Source: Hydrangea macrophylla
Taxonomy: Eukaryota; Streptophyta; Magnoliopsida; Cornales; Hydrangeaceae
Reading direction: 5' to 3'
DNA: 64,000 bases
NCBI GenBank assembly: GCA_033977485.1
Contig: CM066992.1
Span: 106,875,450 to 106,939,449 of the forward strand
Shown: positions 1-11,842 of the stretch, in pieces
Numbering within the stretch: position 1 is the stretch's first letter
How the letters are laid out: every line of letters starts with the position of its first letter
Notes under the pieces: model-generated
What the model was told of the DNA's origin: nothing
Databases searched by the model: none
Seen by the model: the letters and a program-made list of their open reading frames with translations, nothing else
Position numbers and translations under genes: made by a program

Positions 1-928
1 TCTTAGCTATATGCAATTTGGGTACGTGAGTTTACCTCAAACTGATATCCACAAAATATTTTGTGATTTGGGCTCGTATGAGTCCCATTAGCCACTGATG
101 TACCTTACTGTTTTTAAGTTTAGTTTAAAAGGAGCCTATTCTAGGGTAATGCACGACCTGTGTTATCATGGTGTATTCTCTTTGAGCTAGTCTAGGTCAC
201 GTATTCGTCTACAACCTGACAGGACACAAGCCGGACATTCCTTGACATGTCCGACACACATAAATTGGCTACATCTGAATACTTAGCACCAAGTGTAATA
301 TTGTTGAAACTTTGAAAAACAAATTATAATTTGAAAGTAGCTAGGGGCCTTTATTAATAAAGATGATTAGGATAATTGAACGTATAATTTGGTTTTTCAA
401 ATATAGGAATAAAGAGGGCAAGGATAATGGGATTCTTACAACTTGAGAATACTTAAGAGCTACAAAATCAAAATATGGCTTTCAAAATGAGAACTGGGTA
501 GGACTTTTTAAATTTGAAGATAATTAGGCATCTCAATTTTACTGCGTATCGTATAAATTTTTTTATTACACGTTATCAACTTATCATAAATAGATCTATG
601 TTTATCGTTTCATCATGTCCTCCGCGTATCTGTTTCCTAATATTTTAGAAGCCGCTTTGACGTGTCCGTGTCCTTGTATTCACATCCATGCTTCTTAGCC
701 TGAGGTTTGTCCTTCACTAGGGTAATAAAGGGATGGAAAAATTCTTTGCCCCACCCCGTTGCTAATGGAACATGTTTGGTGGAGGTACTATAGGAGTAGA
801 GGCAGTTTTGGTATTCTAAGATTAAAATTCTATGGGGTTAGGGTCAGAGTTGGAGAAAGGTCATCTAAATCGACTTCGCCCTGATTATGAGGTTGATTTA
901 TTAGTGTACCCTTAATGTTTAAACTTGT
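1..928. other. AT-rich intergenic DNA, nothing recognised
   Basis: I found no convincing open frame, terminal repeat or RNA gene here. Stop codons are frequent in all frames. It serves as the left flank of the solo LTR that starts at 929. Confidence 0.5.
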
Positions 929-2211
929 TGTAGGTACATACTACAGGCTCGCCACGTAGCTATAGGCTACGACACCTCACCACCACGTGTCATACTCCAG
1001 GCTCGCCACGTAGCAATAAGCTACGACACCTCACCACCACGTGTCTCCACGAACAACACCTAATTACGCCTAATTACTCCTAGTCATATGTCCACCGTGG
1101 ACATAACCCAGGGTGGCACGAGCAACGCGCTCTCCCCCTGAAGAGGGTAGCAACGAGCAAACACGCTCTCCTTTAGAGGTGACTCAAGCGGACGCGCTTG
1201 TCACCACCCCAGGACTCCTCTCACCTTGTGAGGATCCCCCATCGCCTCAGATAACACCACCTCCAATACTCCACATACTTTGGTGGCAACACCACCAAAG
1301 AAGTAGTCATCTCCATCACTGAGGCCTCCAAGCTACATGGCCTCTAACAAACTAAAGGCTCAATATCTAACATGGTCACACACAAGTACCCTTAGTCAGG
1401 AGTAGGACTAAAGGGTATCACACGCTGGGATCTCGAGAGTTCATGGCTCGGTGGCTAGAGTTAAGGGTATCTCCCTAGCTAGACGCCCATGGCAAGGCTA
1501 GGGTTGGTTCCAATGAAAGAGAGAGACACGTGCTCAATCACGTGCGTTCCCCATCCCATCCTCCTAGGTCACTTACGCTACTAGTGTAACTCATTCCATC
1601 ATCTCACCTACCCCCAGGCCACTTAGGACCTTTAGCGTGTAGCCGCACCATTTTTGGAAATACCCACTGACATACTCTTCCCTTAGCCGTAATAGAGGTC
1701 ACCTCACCGCTCTTCTATCGAAGTAATCATCTCACCGCCCACAATAAATGTCCCATCATGGAGGCACGCCTACACCCCTTTTTCCTCTTGTCACTAGATA
1801 AAGCTTATGCCACTGCCCTTCTATCTTGTCAATACATCTCATAGCCGAAATCACACGCCTTCCCGTCTTATCCACCAACCTACAGACCTCGCTAGAGAAG
1901 CCACCTAAGCACTATGGCAGTCACGCTTGAGTGACTTATACTCCTTACCACGGCTATAAATACACACCCTTCTTCAATACAAGGACAGGGGATCAACAAA
2001 ATGTACCTCAAATATCTACTATAAGCTCTATAGCTTTAACTCTCCACACCTACTGCTCTCTCTCTCTCTCTCTCACTTGGGATTACCTTGGCTCTCACCC
2101 GAGCCACGTACTCTCTCAGACCCATCTACTATATTACAATACATATCTACATTGGTACTGACTTGCTTACGTGTTATACTCTCTCACACATCACATAAAA
2201 GAACTCATACA
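929..2211 (+). mobile_element. Solo LTR, probably Gypsy-type
   Basis: The block begins TGTAGGTACA and ends CTCATACA, so it has the TG...CA ends of an LTR with a 4-bp inverted terminus (TGTA/TACA). It is flanked by the 5-bp direct duplication CTTGT (924-928 and 2212-2216). A TATA-like box (GGCTATAAATACAC, about 1952-1965) fits an LTR promoter on the + strand. No gag or pol follows, and no second LTR is in the window, so it looks like a solo LTR left by recombination. The family assignment is from general appearance only. A 5-bp match could arise by chance, so the boundaries are less sure than for the other solo LTRs here. Confidence 0.55.
944..1051 (+). repeat. 54-bp tandem duplication in the LTR
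   Basis: Two adjacent copies of a 54-bp unit beginning CAGGCTCGCCACGTAGC start at 944 and 998. Each copy ends with CACCACCACGTGTC. The copies differ at a few bases. It sits at the start of the solo LTR, where U3 enhancer-like repeats are common. Confidence 0.8.
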
Positions 2212-2510
2212 CTTGTTTACTAAAGTAATCTTGACCTATGAGCATCTAGTCTTCCATTATGTAAATATTATATTTGATCATTCTAAGATTAAAGTTGCGG
2301 GCGTTTTGTTGTGTCAACATATGTTCAAGACTTTATATTCCTTAAGGAACGTTAAAAACTCTTATTCTATAATGGTATATGAATGCAAAATATCATTCAA
2401 GCGGAGTGGAGTCGGAGTAGCTAATATTAAACAAGGTAGGAGTTGGCTTGACTCATTAGACCGGACAGAGTAGTAAGTATGCATTTAGACGGGGTGGAGT
2501 TGGTAAAGGG

Positions 2511-3014
2511 CAGTGGCGGAGGCAGCATGGGACCAGGGGGGACCCAGGCCCCGCCTGAGACTTTGAGAATTAAAATTCTACCCTAAATATTTTTAGTATT
2601 TTACGTTTATGCCCCTCTCAACTTATGTTTAGGCCCCCCTCAACTTAAGTTTAGGCCCCCCAAAGGGGTCCAAGGCCCAATTTAGTGCCATCAACTACAT
2701 ATATATTGATATACAACTCAAAAGGAAAGGCATCTAGAATTTTAAAAATTACACTTTTAGTGTGAGAATTTTATGCGTTTTAGAAATAGGCCCCCCAAAA
2801 ATTTTGAAAGACACTATACAATATTTACGTGTCACCAAATGGACTCATATTATAAGCATATCCCAAAAAAAAAATCGCAATTACATACAAGTAGACCCTA
2901 AAAAAATCGCCAATTATGTATAAATAGACCCCAAAAAAATGGCCTCGGGGACGCTGCCCCCAAACCCCCGTATAGCCTAGGCCCCCTGACCAATATTCCT
3001 GGCTCCGCCCCCTG
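2511..3014. mobile_element. hAT-type non-autonomous element (MITE)
   Basis: The element starts CAGTGGCGGAGGCAG and ends CTGGCTCCGCCCCCTG, which are imperfect terminal inverted repeats with the CAG...CTG ends usual for hAT transposons. It is flanked by a perfect 8-bp target duplication, GTAAAGGG, at 2503-2510 and 3015-3022. At about 504 bp, with no open frame, it must be moved in trans. Inside are several short runs of C (AGGCCCCCC) arranged in both orientations. Confidence 0.85.
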
Positions 3015-3906
3015 GTAAAGGGGGACTCCTAACCAAATCCGCCCCGTTGCCACTTAGAGCTATATTCTACCTCTTGTAGTTGAGCTTCGTTTTCCTCCTC
3101 TGTATATGTTCATGGTTCACATCATCTCATTGTGATGAACCTCGACTTGGGGAAGATTTCAGGGGGCCAGCTTAGATCGGTGATTGATCATGGTGCCCTC
3201 TTGTGTCATACCATGATTATTTTAACTCGAATCTCAATGTTGATTTGGTGGTTAAAATTGGGAGTTCACCAAAGTTGGCCACATGTTGATGCCAGAGTAT
3301 AGCTCTTTGTTTTTTCTAGAGTAATTTTTATGGTTTTTTCTGAGACGGGCTGAGTCCCATGATCATCTTTCTCCCGTGTAATCCATGTGCTGAGTTAGAT
3401 GCGCTCCTAGCCACACACACAACATTTAGTTAATATATATGTTCAAGGAAGCGAAGCTCTACTTCCACATTTAAGTTTAGATAGGATTTTGCACACAAGG
3501 ATGAGAGTAGGCGGCACGTGAACTCCATTCTTTTCAACTTCTTTAGCAAGGATCTCCTACTTCAACATACTTTCTCTCCTATTTTCACCCATTTTTCTTG
3601 TCATAGCTCTATTTACCTAACATGTTTCTAAATTATGCATGCAATAGGGAAAGAAGTCATTCCAATTCATTTATTAAGAAGAAAAGTCATCCAATTCTGG
3701 AACACAACTTTGTCATGTTTCTTGTCCTTCAGCTTGCACATAATATGAAAGTTGTGAAGATTAGTTACTGACAACTATTTCATACTCCACAAAAGTAGTT
3801 CTTACTTGTGCTCTATCTTCAAGATAAAGAGAACGTATATTTTAAGCTTTATAAACCATTGTTGAATTTGTTTGGTAGTGATGTAATAGTTTGAGTTGTG
3901 TTTCAG
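3015..3906. other. Non-coding DNA, nothing recognised
   Basis: No transposon termini or coding signal were found. The right end may be intronic if the exon-like block at 3907 is real, since it closes with a T-rich stretch and TTTCAG. Confidence 0.4.
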
Positions 3907-4144
3907 AGGGATGCCACTCAATAGAGTGCATGACAGAAGCAAGAAGTGGCGTAGAATGGAAGAAGATGACAGCATATTTGTTTACAAAGAAGGGACACTT
4001 GACCAAGCAGTTCATAATTTGTATCACAATAAGAATGAGATCAAAAGCAGCAGCAACAAGGGGTGCAATTCAACTACGATTCGCGACAAAGGCAACAATA
4101 CACCTGCTGGCCGCATTGTTCCTTTGAAAGATATAATAGTTTGA
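3907..4144 (+). CDS. Possible terminal exon of an unrecognised gene, or a captured fragment
   Basis: A T-rich tract ending TTTCAG (3901-3906) is followed by an open stretch of about 78 codons, in the frame with codons at 3908, 3911 and so on, ending in TGA at 4142-4144. The peptide is charged and protein-like, with a basic start (NRVHDRSKKWRRMEEDD), a Ser/Asn-rich middle and the end GRIVPLKDIIV. I do not recognise the family. No partner exon could be found upstream. It may be the last exon of a decayed host gene, a piece carried by a transposon, or chance. Confidence 0.25.
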
Positions 4145-5039
4145 TGGTTGTGACAGAGATACAGGGAAGAAAACATGTCCTCGTCTGATATCGTCCCTCT
4201 TCCAATCTTGTTATGTTGGTGAGATATCATCAATTGTTTGTCTGTCTTGATTATGAATACTAGGTAGATAAAACGGGGTCAAATGTCAATAGGAATGATG
4301 ACCTGGTCACAATCACAACAAAATCTATAGATCTATTCTTTGTCAAAGACTGGCCTAAAACATAGGGGGCCTTGGCCTGCTGAATAGTCAAATACTCGCA
4401 TAATGTAATCCACATTAGTAGTGGGAGATTAGAACACAGAGGTTGAAGTATGAGTTTTGTTGCAGTGGCATGTTGCATATAATCTCCGTTTCGGATTTGC
4501 TTTCTCTTTCACTTCTTCGTTCTGTCCACAATATTTTAGCCCCGAGGTTGCCCTGGGAATCTTCTCTATATCTTTCAATGAAATTGCAGTGACCTTCCCC
4601 TGAGTTGGTCTAAAATACACGCACTGCTACTGGTCTATGGTAAAATAATACTGACATCTTGTGATAATTAGTTGAAATTTATTTTTACTTTAGCACCCTG
4701 ATTATTATGAGAGTCTATTCAGCAATATAATACTGGAGTAAGTTTAAATTTATATTATTGTTACTTGACTCTCCTATTTATTTCTGGAAAAGATGACCTC
4801 TTCCCTTTTTGTGAAACCTAATGGCCACCACTGCCGTATGACAACCGCCATCAAACCTCTGCCATTGCAACAGTACCACCAGTTCACCATCGAAAACAGT
4901 ACAGCAAACACATAATCTACCGCATAATATGTTGCAAATCACATGCCATTTCTAACATTACTGTAAGAACTGACTATTACTATGCACGCCAAAACCAGCA
5001 AGCATCTTCATTGCCATAAGAATTGTTATACATTGATGT
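4145..5039. other. Non-coding DNA, nothing recognised
   Basis: Stop-rich in all frames. No terminal repeats or target duplications were seen. Confidence 0.4.
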
Positions 5040-5060
5040 CTATATCCAATTTATATGTGC

Positions 5061-5126
5061 GTATGTATATATCTATAATCTATATCTATAATCTATCTAT
5101 ATCTATCTATATCTATATCTATAATA
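5061..5126. repeat. TATC/TATA microsatellite
   Basis: Degenerate tetranucleotide and hexanucleotide runs of the type ATCTATATCTATCT. They run directly into the Helitron-type leader at 5124, so the exact 5' end of that element is blurred. Confidence 0.8.
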
Positions 5127-5406
5127 TATATAAATGTACCAATGTGCATAAGTGTTTTACACTTTTATCAATCGGTGCACTTTTACTTAACTATTTTTTC
5201 TTTAGAAGTTAGAGTTTTAAAAGTTTAGTATACCACTTTTTTATTTGTAGTGTAAGTTTGGTATATCACTATTTTCCTTAGAAGTAAGAGTTTTAAAAGT
5301 TTAGTATACCACTTTTTTATTTGTAGTGTAAGGCCATTATATTAGTTATCAAATTCTATAGATTAGAAGAATCCAAATCCAACTTCAATACAAACACTTA
5401 TAACCC
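5124..5406 (+). repeat. Helitron-type leader, copy 1, partly duplicated
   Basis: It begins ATATATAAATGTACCAATG and matches the sequence after 23670 and after 30957 for about 130 bp. The inner segment with TAAAAGTTTAGTATACCAC is present twice (about 5213 and 5293). From about 5333 it continues into a segment (GCCATTATATTAGTTATC...) that recurs at about 8545 and 9015. Confidence 0.7.
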
Positions 5407-5534
5407 CAAGAAAGGGATATCCCAACCAGTTGTGGGAATGGAACCTAACATCGATCTGTAATGATAACTTATTATGGGTCCGTAGAACTCCTATACGAGA
5501 CTAGGACAATGCTTATTATGGGTCTGTAATGTTA

Positions 5535-8283
5535 TGTCACACCCCCAACCCGCCCCCACGGATTAGGACACGTGTAACAAGACTATACGCACCCAAAATA
5601 CACTAATAAGCAAGAATCATGTTAGTTATGAAGGAAAAACATGATTTGAAGTAGCTTAAAACTACTATGCTGAGATAAAATAGCCCAAGGGCAAAATGGT
5701 CATTAATAAAATATGACAAAATTTTACATCAAAAGATAGCTCTTTGAGTCCCGGTTCCAATGCAAAAAACGGCACATGAATTCGAATTTTCTACAAAGAG
5801 TTATGCCCGTTTCCGTAAAAGGCGACGAAAAATACCTTTGAAATCACTGTCTTGTGCAGAGGGGCATTCGACCGGTCGAGCGGGTCAATTCGACCGGTCC
5901 AGATACCCTCTGAACCATATTTTCCCCCATTTAACATTCTAAGAAGTCCCCAAACACACAAGTCACTTGGGGCTACTTCCCAACCAACTTAGAACTACCG
6001 AAAAGTACACAAAAGCATCGAAAACTCATCAAATCACGCAACCGTTGGAAGATTTCAATTCATTCCAACTGAATTCAAGCAAGTAACTAACTTATGTTCT
6101 TGCCAAGAACTAGCATATACATGAAAACACTTTGAGGAGGAGTTTGAAGCTTTATTAAACATAATACTAGTATAACTTGTGCCAATTAGGCAATTCCGTG
6201 AAAAATACCTACCAACCTTTGTAATTGAAAGTGAAGTTTTTATAGGTCAATGGGACCCCAAAGGCATCCTCTTGGCCTTTTAAAAGTTAAAACAAAACAT
6301 GGAAACACTTAGAATTAAAGGGCTAGCAGTGGGTTTTTCGACCGGTCGAAGAGGTCCCTTCGACCAGTCGAAAGCCCCTCTGCAGAACCTTTTCTGCAGC
6401 AGCAACTTTCAACCTGCTCACACGAGATTTTGAAGCTAAAACTCACCCAAACACTTTTGAAAGCTTATAAAACCTCTTGAATATAACTCAAATACACATT
6501 GGAATACTTTTAAACTCTTTACACTAGTACCCAAGCTCAATTGAGTCAAAATAAGACATACAAGCCCAAACCTTGATTAAACTAGGATGAACATAGAATT
6601 TTACATGAAAAGAGTTCAAAAGTTTTACATTTAACTTAGTTACAAACCAAACTTGCCCAAAATGGTTGTGACCTACACCCGGACTTGCCGGAGTGGTCCA
6701 ACTCAACGAACATACAAATCCATAGTTTTAACAAAAAGACTTACATAGGTTCCACAAAGTTTAATTACAACTTCTCCAACTATAAACATTATAACTTAAG
6801 TACCATAAGTCCAAAACCATAATTTACATCATATTATATGATTGTAAACACATGCACGTAAGTCCTAGCCTTGCCCCAGTCCAAACTCATTTCACCTTCT
6901 CTCCGAGCCTTGCTCCGAACCTGCGGTGGTTGTTATGTACCACAACAGAAATAGGAAAACGGTTTTCTTAAGCAATTACGCTTAGTGAGCAATCTAACAT
7001 GATTGTATGTTTAACACGTGTAATGCTATAATTAACACACAAAACACAAACGCAATTGCTGAGTCACCGGTTGTTTGGTTCATTCAGACCCGAAGACCTC
7101 CCTTAGTCCCGTGGCCACTTCTATTCCTTGGACTTCCGTTTTTATCGGATTCTTCCTCTACACCATCCTTATTACTCCCAACAATGAACCATTTTCCCGG
7201 TGCTCATTGGCTACCATATAGACATCTAAGCACATAAACATATATTCATGTATCAACATATACTTTTTATAGAATTGACATGGAATTCACATGATTAACA
7301 TTTTTATAATTCCTAATCATGAATTATCATCTCTAATATCACATATAGCTTTGAACCCATTAAACACAATCAGTTTTAGTGTAGAAAACTCACCTTATAC
7401 ACAGATTTTACTCAATTTACACCTAGAAGATGTTGAATTTCACCAATTTAAGCTCAATTTTCTCACCAAGTAAATCCTACAAGAATTTCGGTAGACGGTG
7501 TCTCACCGTTTAATACGAGATACCAAAATCCAGCAATTAAAACATAAATTAAAGGCATAGGAATGATCGTCTCACCTCCACGAGTCCAAAAGTGGTCTCG
7601 GATCGTAAATTCGACGAACGGCGGCGACGGAATGGCGGAATTACGGCGTCGGAGTTACGGAATCTCGTCGTCTCTCTCCGAGCTCTCTCTTTTCCTTTGA
7701 TTTTCTGTCTAATTTTTTAGAGTATGCTCACCCTCTTGACACACATGCATTACATGCAATGTGTTGTCAACACATTTTTGCCCTTTTGCATTTACACCCC
7801 CGATAGTTTTTAACTTCTTATTATGAAATCCCCCAAACATTCCATTAACTACCAAATTATTTAAATGGGTGTTTGTCTAAGTTTCGTATGGGTCCCAACG
7901 TGGGTCCCATTTATTTTGTGAAATTGCTATCTCACTTACTGATTATGAACTTTTTCAGTTATACCCTTATGGGAGTGTTTAAACTAACTCCAAATGCTAA
8001 ACATATATCAACATATAATATGAAAGCATTTAAACAAATATTCGTATAATCACGTAAAAATGCATTTAATCATTTAAAAATACAATTTACCAATTTACCC
8101 TTTGTTGAGTTCCATTTCAATACTTGTCCCACCTCACTGGGGACTTTTTCTACTAGTGTCCCTCTCTGAACACTTTTTACATGGGCGAGTCCAAACCTCC
8201 CCTTAATCCGTTTATACACTAATTATACTAATTAATGCATATTAACACAATAATTAATCCGTTCTCCGGGTACGGGTGTTACA
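5535..8283 (-). mobile_element. Solo LTR of a Tekay-like Gypsy element
   Basis: On the + strand it runs TGTCACACCC...GGGTGTTACA, so in its own sense it starts TGTAACACCCGTACCCGG. It has the 5-bp target duplication TGTTA at 5530-5534 and 8284-8288. At 2749 bp it is long for an LTR but typical of chromovirus LTRs beginning TGTAACACCC. A second copy of the family lies in the other orientation at 27013-29495. They share both ends and internal blocks. There is no internal region, so it is a solo LTR. Small open frames inside have no family resemblance and are treated as chance. Confidence 0.85.
5869..6370. repeat. Four copies of a 10-bp palindrome in the solo LTR
   Basis: CGACCGGTCG occurs at 5869-5878 and 6339-6348. 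One-base variants, CGACCGGTCC at 5891-5900 and CGACCAGTCG at 6361-6370, partner them. The two pairs have the same spacing of 22 bp start to start. A CTCTGCAGAA block lies close to the second pair. The arrangement recurs with other palindromes in the LTRs at 27013, 56175 and 59688. Confidence 0.85.
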
Positions 8284-8416
8284 TGTTAACTTTTTTTTTA
8301 TTTTTTATTTTTTTTATGAGAAGATGTTAACCTATTGTTAACTTATTGTATTGTCCAACTAACGGTCTTGAAGTATAAATGATGTTATCTCCTTTTCTTT
8401 TCTTTTCTTTTTCGTT

Positions 8417-9090
8417 TGTGTAGCAATAATATATATATGCCAATAGTTATCAGTATGTGGATCAACTCCTTTTCTTTTTTTCTTTTTTTTCTTTTTTCTT
8501 TTTTTCCGTTTTATGTTGTTTTATATAAGAATCGACTTCCACATGCCATTATATTAGTCATCAAATTCCATTGATTACTTTTACTTAACTATTTTCCTTA
8601 GAAGTAAGAGTTTTAAAAGTTTAGTATACCACTTTTTTATTTGTAGTGTAAGTTTGGTATACTACTTTTTTTTCCTATATATTGTGTAGCAAGATATATA
8701 TATTACTTAACTATTTTCCTTAGAAGTAAGAGTTTTAAAAGTTTAGTATACCATTTTTGTATTGTAGTGTAAGTTTAGTATACCACTTTTTTTTCCCTAT
8801 ATTGTCTATATATATATATATCGATGCCAATGGTTATCTCCTTTTCTTTTTTCTTTTTTTCTTTTTTTCTTTTTTTTTTTGTCGTTTGTGTAGCAATAAT
8901 ATATATATATATATATATGCCAATAGTTATCAGTATGTGTATCAACTCCTTTTCTTTTATTTTCTTTTTTTTTTTTCCGTTTTATTTTGTTCTATATAAG
9001 AATCAAATTCCACATGCCATTATATTAGTCATCAAATTCCATTGATTAGAAGAATCCAAATCCAACTTCAATACAAACACTTATAACTTA
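8417..9090 (+). repeat. Rearranged direct repeats of the leader region
   Basis: A segment with TGTGTAGCAATAATATATAT and GCCAATAGTTATCAGTATGTG occurs at about 8417-8575 and again at about 8884-9046. Between them are two more copies of the TTTTAAAAGTTTAGTATACC block (about 8578-8690 and 8700-8800), separated by T-rich and TA-rich microsatellites. The right end matches 5333-5406. This looks like repeated slippage or template switching within one leader. Confidence 0.7.
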
Positions 9091-9495
9091 TAATCTGTAC
9101 AATACAAATCTTAAATTAACAAAACACTTTTAACTGAATTTAGAATTCTAATAAAAAAGGTCAAATCCCTTTGACGCTTGGAAGCTAAAATAGGTAAGTT
9201 AAAATTTATCCTGATTTTCTTCCTTTTGCATGATTAGAGTTCAATTTTTATTTCTTACCTCTATCTATGTGGAAGAGCAACGAGTCTATTTTCTTTGGCA
9301 ATGCTGAGGTAATTTTCTCTTTTTTTGTACATATATAACTGAACTTTGTAATTGTTATAAGGCAATTGATATCTGGGTGCTTATAGAATTTGTTCTTCCA
9401 CAGTTAGGCTTACTTATGAAATTTATTATTGTGTCGTTTGATAATTTTGTACAAGTGATACATTACTCTTCAAAAATACACCATGAAGTAAAAAA

Positions 9496-9856
9496 GCATC
9501 ATTGAGCTTTTAAAAGATCCATTCTAGAGCTTTTAAAAGACCCCCCCCCCCCCCCCCCCAAAAAAAAAAAAAAAGCCCTAAGTTTAAATTTTTTGCGAAG
9601 CTCATAAACTAATTACCAATTGAATTAATATGGATTTGTGCTTTAAATTTCATAAGCCACTTTTAAAAAGCCACATAGGGGCTAACACCTGGGGACTTAA
9701 GTGATTAAGTTCTATTTATGTTGTTTCTTAATTTTCTATCCTTATACCCCTAATTCTTCCTCAAAATCATGAAATAATGAATGTAAAGAACCTGTTGAAA
9801 AAACACCATATATGGGCTAGGTATGGATAAAAGTTAAGATTAAAAGTACCATGGGT
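9496..9856 (+). repeat. Left arm of a long inverted repeat
   Basis: This matches the reverse complement of 18022-18355 over nearly its whole length, from CATTGAGCTTTTAAAAG to TTAAGATTAAAAGTACCA. The left arm contains a run of C then A (9541-9574) where the right arm has a shorter CCCCCAAAAAA. The arms enclose the Rep/helicase gene. Either two copies of a small transposon sit in opposite orientation, or a segment was duplicated and inverted. Confidence 0.8.
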
Positions 9857-10637
9857 ACTTACTTACTTCCAAGATGCTTGCGTATTAGTGCGGAGGTAGT
9901 TCAGTAATTTAGTCCCCTTTTTTTTTTCCTCTCTCGAAGTGGATCAACTTGACAACTATTGAGGGTAATAAATGTCAACAACATTATGCTTTTTAATTGA
10001 AGAGGAGAAAGTGTTAATTGCGTTGGGGTATGCCCAATTCATGAATGGAATAAAATTGATGATTCTCTTAATATATGGGCTAGGTATGGATAAAAGTTAA
10101 GATTAAAAGTACCAGGGGTAGTTACTTACTTCCAAGATGATTTGCTTATTAGTGCGGAGGTAGTTCAGTAATGAGGCAGTTAATCTCGATTGCAAGCCAA
10201 ACTTGTATCAAAAACATCAGTAACTGAGTACTGAATCTGCTGACTAATAAATACATTGTATACCTAAATCTAATTTAACATTTCCTGAAATTTCTATAGA
10301 ATGCATTTCTTTTTGGGTACGTGCAGGGTCCTTGTTCAGTTTTGGTGTAGCTATAGCACAGTACCCTTGAATATAATTATCACACAGGTTTGTCTACTGT
10401 TGCCAAATTTCATATTGAAATATGCTTGTCCTTTACCGAAAATAGCATGTTTTTTAAGATTTTAACCATAATATTTAGAAATTTAGTCCCTTTATTTTTC
10501 CTCTCTCTAAGTGGATCAACTTGACAACTATTGAGGGTAATAAATGTCAACAACATTATGCTTTTTAATTGAAGAGGAGAAAGTGTTAATTGCGTTGGGG
10601 TATGCCCAATTCATGAATGGAATAAAATTGATGATTT
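9809..10637 (+). repeat. Interleaved direct duplication A-B-A'-X-B'
   Basis: Segment A (9809-9907) recurs as A' at 10072-10171. Segment B (9908-10064, starting TTTAGTCCCC) recurs as B' at 10492-10637. A and B are adjacent in the first copy. In the second copy about 320 bp of unique sequence (10172-10491) separates A' and B'. The copies are very similar, so the event is recent relative to the surrounding decay. Confidence 0.8.
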
Positions 10638-10639
10638 GT

Positions 10640-11842
10640 TAATTTTACAATGTGAACATTTTATGAGAATCGCCCGAGATGATCGGTTCAATTCGGTTGG
10701 TCAATTTTTTCGGTTTGGTCTTTCACCCCTAGGTAGGTTTGATGTATTTCACTTAATTGAATCAATATTGTTTCTTAGTTATTTGCTGAGCCCAATGGAA
10801 TAAATTATTAATCACCACCTCGGTCTGTTTAAGAAATTCTAAAGGAATACAACAAGAATGACTAGGGGTGCAAGTCAGATGAAACGGATTTTATAGTTCT
10901 AAGAGTAATACATCCCCACCAAATTCCACAATCAACAATTTTGGCCCTTTATTCCTGTGAGCCCCACATGGGTTCTACACTGGATAAACGAAAATTATAG
11001 GTCAAGATGTGTTGGGGGTGAAATTTGGTGTGGGTGTAACCTTTTTCTACTCTTATATTACTGGTCTTAAAGATCCATTATTCTTTGATTTCTTCAGAGA
11101 AGCTAGATCATTTTCTTCGATTTTTATGACAGTGGAAGTAAGAAAAGTGGGATCAAGTGAATTGAGATTTGATGCGAATTTTAATTAGAAAAATGTGACC
11201 AGTTCAAATTTTAAATTAGAAAAGTATGACCAGTTAAAATAATATTAGAAAGTAAGAGATATATTCTATAAAATTAACCCATTAAGAACAACAGTGAAAA
11301 TCCTAACTTGAAATTTTTCACTTTTCATAAGCATTCAACAAAAATTCATTAAAGCTCTTTAGGTATATTTCATTAGGCTCCTCTCACAGTTTTTAAATTA
11401 TTTTTATTAAATCTGGGAAACCTTAGCATTACTCTTTCTCTCCGTCCCAAAATAAGAGTCCACTTCAAGTTTGCATATTGCGTAAGAAATTGTATTATAT
11501 TAATTTTTTTGTTGCATTGCATAGTCATTGTTCTAATATTTCTTACGCAATATTACATAGTCATTGTTCTATTAATTTTTTTTGTTGCATTACATATATA
11601 GTCATTGTTCTACTTTCCTACTTTAATGAACTGTTTAGTATGCTCATCGGTATGATTCCTACTTTTGTAAGCTTATAAACTAAACAGTTCACTATCACAA
11701 CATGTGATACTATTCTTATTTAGACCATTATTGTTTATTCAGTGAATTCAACATAAAAATTCCATGACAAATGGAATCACGGAGTAATACAAGAAACATA
11801 TATGCCTTATTGAGTGATGAGTAAAGAGATTTATATATTCAG
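10640..11842. other. Presumed Helitron 5' non-coding region
   Basis: No coding exon was found upstream of 11843. The start codon of the Rep/helicase gene must lie in an exon here that I could not identify, or was lost. Short direct repeats with TGCATAGTCATTGTTCTA occur at about 11515-11610. Confidence 0.4.

Noticed and set aside
944..1051. CRISPR-like repeats
   Set aside because: Only two adjacent copies without spacers, in plant LTR DNA; no CRISPR array exists in the window.
8757..9045. Phe-rich open frames of about 75-80 codons
   Set aside because: Product of T-rich microsatellites in the duplicated leader.
11433..11790. Stowaway-like start CTCTCCGTCCC
   Set aside because: The right end does not give a matching inverted repeat or TA flank; at best a decayed relic.
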